A stretch of DNA of 64,000 bases from Flavobacteriales bacterium (GTDB taxonomy: Bacteria; Bacteroidota; Bacteroidia; Flavobacteriales_F; PHOS-HE28). Below the pieces are notes generated by a model, which searched no databases, was not told the DNA's origin, and saw only the letters and a program-made list of their open reading frames with translations. Numbering within the stretch: the stretch's first letter is position 1; every line of letters starts with the position of its first letter. Shown here piece after piece: positions 51,072 to 59,418 of the stretch. The stretch is from positions 2,356,001-2,420,000 of the forward strand of contig CP064979.1 of NCBI GenBank assembly GCA_016699575.1, written 5' to 3'. Both the position numbers and the translations under genes were made by a program.

Positions 51072-51904
51072 TTCAATTCGAAAACAATCGGGATCCGATA
51101 GAGCTGCTTTACTGGACGACCACCCATTTTGGCCGGTGCCCACTTCGGCATTGCCTTGATAACCCGAACAGCCTCCTTATCAAACCCTGGACTTCCACCT
51201 GACTTTTTCAAGAGCACGTTGGTAACACTGCCATCCTTATCAACCATGAACTCAACCCACACTTTGCCTTGGATGGCCGCATCGTATTCCATAGACGGAT
51301 AGTTTAGATTCTTCTCCATCCACTTCGCCCTGCCTTCTTCACCACCCGGGAACTCCGCGTTCTCCTCGGCCATACCGTAACCGTAGACCGTATTGTCTTC
51401 CTCTACCGGGGGGGCCACCTCTTCTTCGTCGGTACCTTCCTGGGTAACGGTGCTGGCCATAACGGTGTCGAGCTCATCCTGGGTGGGCGGCGGGTCGTCC
51501 ACTTCTTCGTTGGTGGCTTCCACCTGCACGAACTGAACTTGCTCAACTGGCGGTGGTGGTGGCAACTCCTCGGGCGGGGGCGGGGGCGGGGGCTCCTCTT
51601 CCTCCTTGAACTCGGTCATGTCCACGTCCACCACTTTGATCTTCTTCTCTTCCACCACCTCGTTCTTCGGCACCATGTACGGCGCGGCAACCGCTAGAAT
51701 GACGAACACCACCGATCCGATGACCGCAATACCGAGGCGCTTGGTGTAGTCGTGCCGGAGCTCGTAAGCGCCGTATTCCTTGTTGCGGTCAGCGAACACC
51801 AGGTTGTTGCGGATGCCCGCCAGCACGTTGTTCCAGCTGAGGTCCATGCCCAGGATGAGCGAGAACACCAGCATGACGCCTGCTATGATGAACATGCCTT
51901 CCAT
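51068..51904 (-). CDS. tonB: energy transducer TonB, 278 aa
   Basis: TonB transmits proton-motive force from ExbB/ExbD to outer-membrane receptors. Here an N-terminal stretch has one hydrophobic segment (FIIAGVMLVFSLILG) before the conserved ADRNKEYGAYELRHDYTKRL. The main anchor (IAVIGSVVFVILAVAAPYMV) comes next. A proline-rich periplasmic spacer (PPPPPPPEELPPPPP) and the C-terminal TonB fold (YPSMEYDAAIQGKVWVEFMVDKDGSV, then ending RIPIVFELN) complete it. The extra N-terminal hydrophobic segment, present in many Bacteroidota TonB proteins, makes the topology double-spanning. Gap to exbD is 3 bp. Confidence 0.94.
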   Translation of the reverse strand: MEGMFIIAGVMLVFSLILGMDLSWNNVLAGIRNNLVFADRNKEYGAYELRHDYTKRLGIAVIGSVVFVILAVAAPYMVPKNEVVEEKKIKVVDVDMTEFKEEEEPPPPPPPEELPPPPPVEQVQFVQVEATNEEVDDPPPTQDELDTVMASTVTQEGTDEEEVAPPVEEDNTVYGYGMAEENAEFPGGEEGRAKWMEKNLNYPSMEYDAAIQGKVWVEFMVDKDGSVTNVLLKKSGGSPGFDKEAVRVIKAMPKWAPAKMGGRPVKQLYRIPIVFELN

Positions 51905-51907
51905 GGC

Positions 51908-52531
51908 TCAGAGTGTTTGTTTGGCGATGTCGAGCACGGCGCGCTCCTCCGGCTTGATGCTGTCCTGCACGGCGAACTTGCCGATGGCATGGATGGCCAT
52001 CTCGTCCACGATGTCGATGACATTGCGGTAGCGCGCGTCCGTGTCGGCCTTGATGATGCAGAACAAGGCATCGTCCTTCTTCTTGATGTTGTTGGCGAGC
52101 GTATCGTAAGCGACCTCGTTCACCTTGCCCAACGTGAATTCCTTGTTCAGCTTCTGCATCTCCTCGATGGCCACCTTGTTGTTCACCGTAAGCACCTTGG
52201 TAAGCTGCTTGAAGTCGGTCTGCTCCAGTTGCGTTACACCTGGTTCGAAACCGCCGCGGTAGTAGAAGATCGCGTCCTTCTTGGTGAGGAACATCGTGAT
52301 GGCGTTCTCCACTTTCTTGAGTTCCGGCTTGGTCACATCGTTCGGCACCGGATAGGTCATCTGCAGCACGTTGGGTTGCTGCATGCTGGTGGTAAGGATA
52401 AAGAAGGTGAGCAGCAGGAAGGCGAGGTCCACCATCGGCGTCATGTCGATGTGGGTGCCGCTCTTCTTGGCGCGCTTCTTCTGGTGGCGTCCTCCGCCAC
52501 CGCCACTGTCGCCTGTTTGTACGTCTGCCAT
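51908..52531 (-). CDS. exbD: ExbD/TolR family protein, 207 aa (second copy)
   Basis: ExbD couples proton flow to TonB. The single transmembrane helix follows a glycine/lysine-rich cytoplasmic tail (KKRAKKSGTHIDMTPMVDLAFLLLTFFIL). The membrane aspartate needed for proton transfer is in PMVDLAF. The periplasmic region is longer than in enterobacterial ExbD. It is 3 bp upstream of tonB and about 100 bp downstream of another exbD. Paired divergent ExbD copies are usual in this phylum. Confidence 0.93.
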   Translation of the reverse strand: MADVQTGDSGGGGGRHQKKRAKKSGTHIDMTPMVDLAFLLLTFFILTTSMQQPNVLQMTYPVPNDVTKPELKKVENAITMFLTKKDAIFYYRGGFEPGVTQLEQTDFKQLTKVLTVNNKVAIEEMQKLNKEFTLGKVNEVAYDTLANNIKKKDDALFCIIKADTDARYRNVIDIVDEMAIHAIGKFAVQDSIKPEERAVLDIAKQTL

Positions 52532-52631
52532 CGTTTCTGTTCGGTTCGCCGGGTGCCCAGCCTTCTCATCCTACTTCCTGTACACCCCTTGCGGTTATGG
52601 GTTCATCAACGGTGCAATTCATTGTTGCGGC

Positions 52632-53285
52632 TCACTCCAGATCGGTGATCATCTTGAACCGGTTGATCTTGATGTTGGGCTTCTGGAAGGTCTTCACCAC
52701 CTCGTTCACCCGGGTGTACGGGGTGTTCCCATCGGCCTTCAGGGCCACTTTGACCTTTGAAGCAATGTCCCGGTAGTAGATGGTGTTGGTCTCGTACACC
52801 CACCACTCCAGTTCATTGTTCACGCTGTCCATGGGAATGCCACGGTTCGCTCTGAGCATGGCGGTGCGCTCGGTGCCACTGTCCAGGATGAGGAAATCCT
52901 TCAGCTTGCTCACCGGGACCCCAACGGCCGACAGCATGGCGAACTTCTGCTTCTCTTCCTCACTGAACTGGATCTTGTAACGCTCGCCCATGGCGGCCAG
53001 CACGGCCATCCGGATGGGTTTCTCCTTCAGGTCCCAGAACACACGGCCAGTGCTGTCCACCGTCACGGTCATCATGCCTTCAGGAGGCAGCGCGTCCTCA
53101 CTTCGGCTGCTGGGCGTGTCCACCGGTGCGGCTTCCTCCGGGCGGAACTGCGCGGTGAGCATGAAGAAGGTCACCAGCAGGAAGGCCAGGTCCACCATCG
53201 GTGTCATGTCCAGCGCCGGGCTGGAGCGGGGCATCTTGATCTTCGGCATCTGGTCAGATTGTCGGGGCCGGGACTGCCCGGCCAT
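52632..53285 (-). CDS. exbD: ExbD/TolR family protein, 217 aa (first copy)
   Basis: A basic N-terminus (RPRQSDQMPKIKMPRSS) precedes the conserved membrane segment ALDMTPMVDLAFLLVTFFML with the key aspartate. The periplasmic part contains EDALPPEGMMTVTVDSTGRVFW and ends RFKMITDLE. It lies 25 bp downstream of the ExbB gene on the same strand. It differs considerably from the second copy, so the two probably form a heteromeric ExbD set. Confidence 0.93.
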   Translation of the reverse strand: MAGQSRPRQSDQMPKIKMPRSSPALDMTPMVDLAFLLVTFFMLTAQFRPEEAAPVDTPSSRSEDALPPEGMMTVTVDSTGRVFWDLKEKPIRMAVLAAMGERYKIQFSEEEKQKFAMLSAVGVPVSKLKDFLILDSGTERTAMLRANRGIPMDSVNNELEWWVYETNTIYYRDIASKVKVALKADGNTPYTRVNEVVKTFQKPNIKINRFKMITDLE

Positions 53286-53310
53286 TACGGATGTGATCTA
53301 AAAAGCCCGA

Positions 53311-54162
53311 TCAGGCTTTGTGATTGGCCAGGGTTTGCGTCACACTGAAGCCCGCCTCGTCGATGCCGTGGGTGATGGCGTCGATGCGCGTGCTGAAGTA
53401 GTTGTACATGATGATGGCGATGCACGAGCCGCTGATACCGAGGGCCGTGTTGATGAGGGCCTCGGAGATACCGGTGGACAGTGCACTGGCGTCGGGCGTA
53501 CCGGCGGTGGCCAGTGCGCTGAACGCGCGGATCATCCCCAACACGGTACCGATCAGACCCAACAGCGTGGCGATGCTGGCGCAGGTGCTCAAGATCACCA
53601 GGTTCTTGCTGAGCATTGGCAACTCCAAGGCGGTGGCCTCTTCCAGTTCCTGCTTCACGGTGTTGATCTTCGTCTCCTTGTCCATGCTGCCGTCGCGGAG
53701 CACGGTGGAGTACTTCTCCAGACCGCTGCGCATCACGTTGGCCACGCTGCCTTTCTGCGTGTCGCACAGGGCAATGGCCTCGTCCACGCGGTCGATGGCC
53801 AGGCTCTTGCGCACGTCGATGATGAACTGGTCGATGCGGCCCTTGCCCTTGGCCTTGGCGATGGTGATGAAGCGCTCCACGCTGAACACGATCACGATCA
53901 GCACCACCGTCATGAGGATGGGCACGATGAAACCGCCCTTGTGGATGAGGCCGAACGTGTGGGCAGCCCCGTCCTTCACCGGGTGGTTCTTCATCACGAC
54001 CTCCTCCAACTGCTCAGGCGTCATGTTCGGGTCGTACCCTTCGAAGTTCTTCGGGTTGCCGAAGACGAACATGTAAATGCAAACGCAGATGATGAGGCAA
54101 AGGGGGAAGACGATGGCCACAAAGAGGCTGGAGCCTTTCCCGGATTTCTGTTCGCTGCTCAT
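53311..54162 (-). CDS. exbB: MotA/TolQ/ExbB proton channel family protein, 283 aa
   Basis: The protein is the ExbB-type component of the TonB energizing complex. Three helices are visible: FVAIVFPLCLIICVCIYMFVFG, IVPILMTVVLIVIVFSVERF and the last pair around LSTCASIATLLGLIGTVLGMIRAF with SGSCIAIIMYNYFS. The conserved LLGLIGTVLGMI motif of the MotA/TolQ/ExbB family is present. It is the first gene of the operon exbB-exbD-exbD-tonB-small-PstS-like-TPR. A TATGTTTG box lies about 95 bp upstream. Confidence 0.94.
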   Translation of the reverse strand: MSSEQKSGKGSSLFVAIVFPLCLIICVCIYMFVFGNPKNFEGYDPNMTPEQLEEVVMKNHPVKDGAAHTFGLIHKGGFIVPILMTVVLIVIVFSVERFITIAKAKGKGRIDQFIIDVRKSLAIDRVDEAIALCDTQKGSVANVMRSGLEKYSTVLRDGSMDKETKINTVKQELEEATALELPMLSKNLVILSTCASIATLLGLIGTVLGMIRAFSALATAGTPDASALSTGISEALINTALGISGSCIAIIMYNYFSTRIDAITHGIDEAGFSVTQTLANHKA

Positions 54163-54568
54163 GACGGAGTTGTGAAGTGAGGGTTATTGTGCGTTGTTGG
54201 GGTGCTGATCCTGTGGTTCGCCGCTGCGGTGGAAGCCCGGCAAAAGCGAAGGGTGGCAAACATAGCAAGTATGCAAAGCGGTGCACGTTACCGGAACCTT
54301 AGCGGGTCCGGCGGTTCCGATGGTCGTTGACAGGTTTGCTGTGTGCATCGCGGATTGCAAGAACGGCGGCGGCTTCCGTGGTCGTGTGCACGGTGGCGTC
54401 ACGATCGGGGAACGGCCACCCTGGACCGGGGAACGGTCGAAAGCACCGCTGCGGAAGTCCCACCGCCATCTGCCGATCCGTCACCACATTCGCGCCTCCT
54501 TGGCGGGCCGGGTGCTGCGGCAAGGATGTTGATCCGTGCGGAATCCCTTCAAGAAGAGACCCAAACCC
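54163..54568. other. divergent intergenic region between exbB and grpE
   Basis: The region holds the leftward exbB promoter (54257-54264) and presumably a rightward grpE promoter that I could not place. No additional gene is convincing. Open frames through it are shadows with unlike composition. Confidence 0.5.
54257..54264 (-). promoter_or_regulatory. candidate -7 box (TATGTTTG) for the exbB operon
   Basis: The minus strand reads TATGTTTG, an exact match to TAnnTTTG, 94 bp before the exbB ATG. The -33 TTTG at the right distance is not evident; a TTTG is present only 9 bp upstream of the box. Confidence 0.5.
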
Positions 54569-55177
54569 ATGTCCGAGAAAGCGGAAAACGGCCAAGCCAC
54601 GGCCGGTGAGAACGTCATTGTGAACGAGGCCGCCCAACAAGCCGCCGCCATGGCCGACGAACTGGGCCACGCCAGCGAGGCCGCCGCCGAGCACACCATG
54701 GTGGAGCCCGACAACGCCTTGGTTTCCGAGGTGGAAAAGCTGAAGGCCGAGAACGCCAGCCTCAACGACAAGCTCCTGCGCCTGCACGCCGAGTTCGACA
54801 ACATGCGCAAGCGCAGCGCGAAGGAGCGCGTGGAGCTGATCGCCTTCGCCGGCGAGAACGTGTTGAAGAACATCATCCCTGTGGTGGACGATATGGAACG
54901 CGCCATCGCCCACAACGCCAATGTCGAGGACATCAAAGCGGTGAAGGAGGGTTTCCATCTGATCCACGGCAAACTGCTGCACATCCTTGGTGCGCAAGGC
55001 GTGCGGCCCATGACCGACGTGAAGGGCCAGCCCTTCGACGTGGACAAGCACGAAGCCATTACGAAGGCCCCCGCACCCAGCGACGACCTGAAGGGCCGCG
55101 TGCTGGACGTGGTGGAAAGCGGATACACCCTCCACGACAAGGTGGTGCGCTACGCCAAGGTGGTGGTGGGCGAATGA
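54569..55177 (+). CDS. grpE: nucleotide exchange factor GrpE, 202 aa
   Basis: GrpE promotes ADP release from DnaK. An acidic, alanine-rich N-terminal region is followed by the long coiled coil (VSEVEKLKAENASLNDKLLRLHAEFDNMRKRSAKER). The C-terminal beta domain includes VVDDMERAI and a final block VLDVVESGYTLHDKVVRYAKVVV. The start at 54569 (MSEKAENGQA) is taken. A GTG at 54536 would prepend RNPFKKRPKP and is possible. dnaJ follows after 67 bp. Confidence 0.95.
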   Translation: MSEKAENGQATAGENVIVNEAAQQAAAMADELGHASEAAAEHTMVEPDNALVSEVEKLKAENASLNDKLLRLHAEFDNMRKRSAKERVELIAFAGENVLKNIIPVVDDMERAIAHNANVEDIKAVKEGFHLIHGKLLHILGAQGVRPMTDVKGQPFDVDKHEAITKAPAPSDDLKGRVLDVVESGYTLHDKVVRYAKVVVGE

Positions 55178-55244
55178 TGGTTGGCAACCCGAACACCACC
55201 GACCGATCCACCCGTAACGTCGACCCACCGGGCCGACCCCTGCC

Positions 55245-56378
55245 ATGAGCAAGAAAGACCCGTACGACGTCCTTGGCGTAGGCCGCAACGCCACGGCCGA
55301 CGAGATCAAGAAGGCCTACCGCCAACAGGCCATCAAATGGCACCCTGACAAGAACCCGGGCGACAAAGCGGCGGAGGAGAAGTTCAAGGAGGCCGCATCG
55401 GCGTACGAGATCCTCAGCGATCCCGAGAAGAAGGCCAAGTACGACCGCTTCGGGCACCAAGCCCCGGGCGGCTTCGGCGGTGGTGGCGGCTACAGCGGTG
55501 GCGGCATGAACATGGAGGACATCTTCAGCCAGTTCGGCGACATCTTCGGTGGTGCGTTCGGCGGCGGCGGTGGGTTCTCCGGTTTCGGGCGCGGTGGCGG
55601 ACAACGCGTGGTGAAGGGCAGCAACCTGCGCGTGCGCATGAAGCTGACCTTGGAAGAGATCGCCACCGGCGTGGAGAAGCAGTTGAAGCTGCAGAAGCTG
55701 GTGCGCGGCAAGGGCAGCGAATTCGGTACGTGCAGCACCTGCAAAGGCCAGGGCCAAGTGACGCGTGTGCAGAGCACCTTCCTCGGCCACATGCAGACCG
55801 TTACGACCTGTCCGGCTTGTGGCGGTTTGGGCAAGAGCGTGAGCAAACGCGCGCCCGGCAGCGACGAGAACGGCATGGTGCGCGAGGAGAGCACGGTGAG
55901 CGTGCGCATCCCGGCCGGCGTGGAGGAAGGCATGCAGCTCAACATCAGCGGCATGGGCAACGAGGCCCCGATGGGCGGCGTGCCCGGCGACCTGCTGGTG
56001 GTGATCGAGGAAGAAGACCACCACGAACTGAAGCGCGATGGCCAGCACTTGCACCACGAAGTCTTCATCAGCATGGTGGACGCCGCCTTGGGCGCCAGCA
56101 TCGAAGTGCCCCTGGTGAGCGGCAAGGCCAAGGTGAAGGTGGAGCCCGGCACGCAGAGCAACCACACGTTGCGCCTGCGCGGCAAAGGACTACCGAGCGT
56201 CAATGGTCATGGCACGGGCGATCTCTTCGTGCATGTGGCCGTGTGGACGCCCACCGACCTGAGCAAAGCCGAGCGCGAAGCATTGGAGAAACTGCGCAAC
56301 AGCCCAGGCTTTCAGCCCAAGCCCACCGCCAAGGACAAGGGCTTCTTCGAGCGGGTGAAGGAGATGTTCGGGAATTGA
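55245..56378 (+). CDS. dnaJ: DnaJ-type chaperone with reduced zinc region, 377 aa
   Basis: DnaJ stimulates DnaK ATPase. The J-domain is intact with HPD in IKWHPDKNPGDK, followed by a glycine-rich G/F region (about 75-125). The zinc region has only two CxxCxGxG units (CSTCKGQG and CPACGGLG), corresponding to the second and third of the usual four. The first and fourth are replaced by VRGKGSEFG and RAPGSDENGMV. In standard DnaJ, motifs 1+4 form zinc site I and 2+3 form site II, so one whole zinc centre is missing in a coherent way. Two C-terminal beta domains follow. It forms an operon with grpE. Confidence 0.94.
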   Translation: MSKKDPYDVLGVGRNATADEIKKAYRQQAIKWHPDKNPGDKAAEEKFKEAASAYEILSDPEKKAKYDRFGHQAPGGFGGGGGYSGGGMNMEDIFSQFGDIFGGAFGGGGGFSGFGRGGGQRVVKGSNLRVRMKLTLEEIATGVEKQLKLQKLVRGKGSEFGTCSTCKGQGQVTRVQSTFLGHMQTVTTCPACGGLGKSVSKRAPGSDENGMVREESTVSVRIPAGVEEGMQLNISGMGNEAPMGGVPGDLLVVIEEEDHHELKRDGQHLHHEVFISMVDAALGASIEVPLVSGKAKVKVEPGTQSNHTLRLRGKGLPSVNGHGTGDLFVHVAVWTPTDLSKAEREALEKLRNSPGFQPKPTAKDKGFFERVKEMFGN

Positions 56379-56382
56379 GCGG

Positions 56383-57027
56383 CTACTGCACGTAGTAGCG
56401 CACGAGATCCTTTCGGACGCCTGTTCCTGATGCCACGTAGTATGCGTCATCGCGGACCTTGCCCACGCCGGGCGCCCACCACGTCACAAGGTCGCGATCA
56501 GTGGGTGGTACGCCTATGGTGCCCAATTGCGTCAATTCGCAATTGAGACTGTGGGCATTAAAGGTCCCCGCCGCAACGCTGATGGCCGTTGTTGCAGAGG
56601 ACAAATACCATTCGTACTGGAAGACGAACGGATCAGCATAGGTCCAAGCGACCTGGTCGAAAACCCCATAGCGGAAAACGATCCTCCCATTGCCATCCAC
56701 TATGCAGTCAGCTGAATCGCGCCGCAGTTCCTGCATGCCCGGAATAACGGTGCCGTTCACAGCTTTGGACAGAACGGCGTAGGTGACCCCGTTCACATCC
56801 GTCGTGCCCGACACGAACAAGCTGTCGTAGTTCGCCGTCACGCCGGACACGTTCCCTGCAGTGTCCAAGTTGCTGCGCTGATAGACCCAATAGTTGCCGA
56901 CGGCCAACTTGCTGAAGTCGGAGATGCCGTGTGTTGGTCCCGGCGCAGGTGACGGTGCGGGGTCCTCATCCTTGCTGCACGCGCCAGCGGCGAGCGCGAG
57001 GACCAGAAAAGGGAGCAGGGTTCTCAT
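56383..57027 (-). CDS. lipoprotein, 214 aa
   Basis: The signal MRTLLPFLVLALAAGACSKDEDP ends in lipobox AGAC with C17 and an acidic, proline-rich linker. The mature domain (KLAVGNYWVYQRSNLDTAGNV, DSLFVSGTTDVNGVTYAVLS, VTWWAPGVGKVRDDAYYV) fits a common Bacteroidota secreted beta-barrel or sandwich domain often found as isolated lipoproteins. The exact function is unknown. Its stop is 4 bp from the convergent dnaJ stop, leaving no room for a dedicated terminator. Confidence 0.8.
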   Translation of the reverse strand: MRTLLPFLVLALAAGACSKDEDPAPSPAPGPTHGISDFSKLAVGNYWVYQRSNLDTAGNVSGVTANYDSLFVSGTTDVNGVTYAVLSKAVNGTVIPGMQELRRDSADCIVDGNGRIVFRYGVFDQVAWTYADPFVFQYEWYLSSATTAISVAAGTFNAHSLNCELTQLGTIGVPPTDRDLVTWWAPGVGKVRDDAYYVASGTGVRKDLVRYYVQ

Positions 57028-57089
57028 GGTATCGGGATTTGCCGCTTTGAACGGCAGACCCCGCCCCGTATTGCCCAGGGCCCATCGCT

Positions 57090-57533
57090 TCAGTCCCTCC
57101 TGAACCGCGTCACGCTCGCGCTGGTTCCGCTCAGCACCCGCAGTGCGTAGCGCCCTTGCGGGAACTGCGACACATCAACGGTGAGCAGGCAGCGCCCGGC
57201 CTTCGTGCTGAAGGACTGCATGCGGAGCACGTCGCCGCGTTCGTCGAGCACGTCCACGCTCAGCGTGCCTGCGTCGGAGCGCTCAACGCTGATGATGAAC
57301 TGTCCGGTGGGCGCGTAGTCCTCGTTGCGCCCGTCATCGCTGATGTGCACCACAGTGGGCGTGTTGTGCGGCGCCGTGCGCACGGTGGCGGGCATGCGCG
57401 GCGCATCGTTCAGCACCATGCCCATGTCGTCATTGCGCATCAAGGTGCGCCCTCCGCTTTGGCCGTTCATCACGCTGGCAATTCCAACGGATGCGAAGGC
57501 CGTCAACGAGCGGAGCTTTTTCCCGGTCTTCAT
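57090..57533 (-). CDS. exported protein with T9SS-type C-terminal domain, 147 aa
   Basis: After a signal peptide (MKTGKKLRSLTAFASVGIASVMNG) and a linker, residues about 75-147 form a compact beta domain. It starts FIISVERSDAGTLSVDVLDERGD, continues DVSQFPQGRYALRV, and ends with the basic TRFRRD. This resembles the type A sorting domain (SVDV.DE.G.V....V....G.Y.LRV). The protein is almost only signal and sorting domain, so it may be a small cargo or a decaying gene. The start at 57533 is fixed by the signal peptide. It is downstream of the symporter gene on the same strand with a 95-bp gap. Confidence 0.7.
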   Translation of the reverse strand: MKTGKKLRSLTAFASVGIASVMNGQSGGRTLMRNDDMGMVLNDAPRMPATVRTAPHNTPTVVHISDDGRNEDYAPTGQFIISVERSDAGTLSVDVLDERGDVLRMQSFSTKAGRCLLTVDVSQFPQGRYALRVLSGTSASVTRFRRD

Positions 57534-57628
57534 GTCGTTTCGTTTTTGTTGGCCGCAAAGGGACGGTGGCCACGTAACGGCAGTGCTAAGCAGCGGACAA
57601 GTCGAAGGCAAAAAGCAGGTGGTGCGTC

Positions 57629-59413
57629 TTAAGCCTGCGCGACAGGACGCTGTTGCGGTAAGGCCGCCTGCAGCAGCAAGGCCAGTCCGATCACAATGGC
57701 CGGTGCAAGAAGGTTGTACCACAGGAAGGCGATCTCCAGCGGGTCGTGCAGCACTCCATCGGCATCCTTCACGGCGAACACGTTGTAGCGATCGAGCACG
57801 AAGTGCACAGCCACGAGCACCTGCACTACTGATCCGGCGATGAACACCGCCGTTCCACGCACCCACTTCACGAAGAAGGCCAGCAGGAAGATCCCCAGGA
57901 TGGTGCCGTAGAACAGCGAACCGAGGATGTTCACCGCTTGGATCAGGTTCTCGAACAACGAGAACACGGCGGCGAAACAAAGTGCCAGCACACCGAACGC
58001 AACCGTGGCCCACTTGGTGGCCTTCACATGCTCCGCGCCTGTTCCGCTCTTGTGGAGGATATCCACCGTTGTCGTGGTGGCCAGCGCGCTGAGCTGCGAG
58101 CTCGTACTGCCCATGCCCGCACAGAAGATCATCGCCAGCAACAAGCCCACGATGCCCACCGGCATGTGGTCCATAATGTAGCTGATGAAGATGTAGTCCT
58201 TGTCGTTCGGCTCCGAACCGGGAACGTTCGCCTTCACCAGCTCCCGGTACTCTTCCCGCAGCGACTTGTCGCGTTCGAGGGCGGTTGATAGTTGTTGGTT
58301 GATGGTTGGTCGGCTGCCTTCCGGCGACTCAACCCAATCGTTTGCGTAGCCCGCCAAGGCAGCCGCATTCTGCGCGTGCATCGCCTCCACGGCGTCCGCC
58401 GCTCTCCAAGTCTCGGCGCTCACGACGCTTGCATTCTCCTCTGTGCTCCTCCGTGCTCTCTGTGCCTCTGTGGTAAGGTCTTCCACGTTCGCCTTATTCC
58501 AATGCACCGGCGCCGGCGTGAACAGGTAAAAAACGAAGACCATCACACCGATCAGGAGGATGAAGAACTGCATTGGGATCTTCAGCAGGCCGTTCATGAG
58601 CAGGCCGTTGCGCGCCTGCTGTGGCGTTTGCCCACTGAGGTAGCGCTGCACCTGGCTCTGGTCCGTGCCGAAGTAGGACAGCTGCAGGAAGAACCCGCCG
58701 ATCAACCCGCTCCACAGCGTGTACTTCTCCTTCGGGTCCCACGAGAGGTTGATCACGTTGAGCTTGCCCATCGCACCGGCCAGCGCCATGCTCTCACCGA
58801 AGCTGGCCACATCGCGCAACTGGTAAACGATGCAGCCGAACGCCACGAACAGCCCACCGAACATCACGGCCATCTGTTGCTTGTGCGTTACGCCCACGGC
58901 CTTGGCACCGCCCGTGGTGGTGTACAGGATCACCAGTGCGCCGATGAACACGCACGTCCAGCCCAGCGGCCAACCGAGCATGGTGCTGAGCACGATGCTT
59001 GGCGCGTAGATGGTGATGCCGGTCGATAGCCCGCGTTGGACAAGGAAGAGGATGGCGGTGAGCAGTCGCGTTTTCTGGTCGAAGCGTTTGCCGATGAACT
59101 CGTACGCCGTATACACGTTCCACTTGTAGAAGAGCGGGATGAACACGAAGGCGATGACGATCATCGCCAGCGGCAGGCCGAAGTAGAATTGCACGAAACC
59201 CATGCCGTCCAGAAAACCCTGACCGGGCGTGCTGAGGAAGGTGATGGCGCTGGCCTGCGTGGCCATCACGCTCAGCATCACGGCCCACCAGCGGTCTTCG
59301 TTGTCGCCGCGCAGGTAGCGGTCAACGGTGTTGGTCCGCCGCGTCTTCCATACGCCATAGCCCACGATGAAGCCGAGGGTGGCGAGGAGGATGGTCCAGT
59401 CGAGGGGGTGCAC
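57629..59413 (-). CDS. sodium:solute symporter with two in-frame repeat insertions, 594 aa
   Basis: This belongs to the SSS family (LeuT fold) with about 13 helices. ATQASAITFLSTPGQGFLDGMGFVQFYFG at the start and AMIFCAGMGSTSSQLSALATTTTVDI later are family hallmarks. The extramembrane loop after helix 8 (residues about 300-390) is lengthened by two unrelated repeat sequences translated in frame: TTEAQRARRSTEE (DNA 58435-58484) and PEGSRPTINQQLSTAL (58281-58330). The start is GTG at 59413, directly beside the arm of cassette 3, so the ribosome-binding site may lie in the repeat. Substrate unknown. Confidence 0.9.
   Translation of the reverse strand: MHPLDWTILLATLGFIVGYGVWKTRRTNTVDRYLRGDNEDRWWAVMLSVMATQASAITFLSTPGQGFLDGMGFVQFYFGLPLAMIVIAFVFIPLFYKWNVYTAYEFIGKRFDQKTRLLTAILFLVQRGLSTGITIYAPSIVLSTMLGWPLGWTCVFIGALVILYTTTGGAKAVGVTHKQQMAVMFGGLFVAFGCIVYQLRDVASFGESMALAGAMGKLNVINLSWDPKEKYTLWSGLIGGFFLQLSYFGTDQSQVQRYLSGQTPQQARNGLLMNGLLKIPMQFFILLIGVMVFVFYLFTPAPVHWNKANVEDLTTEAQRARRSTEENASVVSAETWRAADAVEAMHAQNAAALAGYANDWVESPEGSRPTINQQLSTALERDKSLREEYRELVKANVPGSEPNDKDYIFISYIMDHMPVGIVGLLLAMIFCAGMGSTSSQLSALATTTTVDILHKSGTGAEHVKATKWATVAFGVLALCFAAVFSLFENLIQAVNILGSLFYGTILGIFLLAFFVKWVRGTAVFIAGSVVQVLVAVHFVLDRYNVFAVKDADGVLHDPLEIAFLWYNLLAPAIVIGLALLLQAALPQQRPVAQA
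58281..58330. repeat. in-frame repeat (text GTTGTTGGTTG) in symporter gene
   Basis: The run GTTGATAGTTGTTGGTTGATGGTTGGTCGGCTG, followed by CCTTCCGGC, matches the arms of cassette 1 in the nrd operon (GTTGTTGGTTGATGGTTG...TTCGGCTG...GCCGG). Here it occurs once, without gene or opposite arm, and encodes loop residues of the symporter. Confidence 0.85.
58435..58484. repeat. in-frame repeat (text CACAGAGGCACAGAG) in symporter gene
   Basis: On the gene's strand, ACCACAGAGGCACAGAGAGCACGGAGGAGCACAGAGG is the same text as the hairpin at 9962-10040. Only one arm is present. It is read through in frame as TTEAQRARRSTEE. Confidence 0.85.
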
Positions 59414-59418
59414 CGAGG

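Noticed and set aside
50874..51143. Longer form of the small membrane protein starting at 51143
   Set aside because: The first 24 codons duplicate the end of tonB in a different frame. The TTG at 51071 overlapping the tonB stop is more plausible.
57540..58013. N-terminal extension of the gene at 57090 up to 58013
   Set aside because: The extra 160 codons overlap the symporter gene in another frame. The signal peptide at 57533 marks the proper start.
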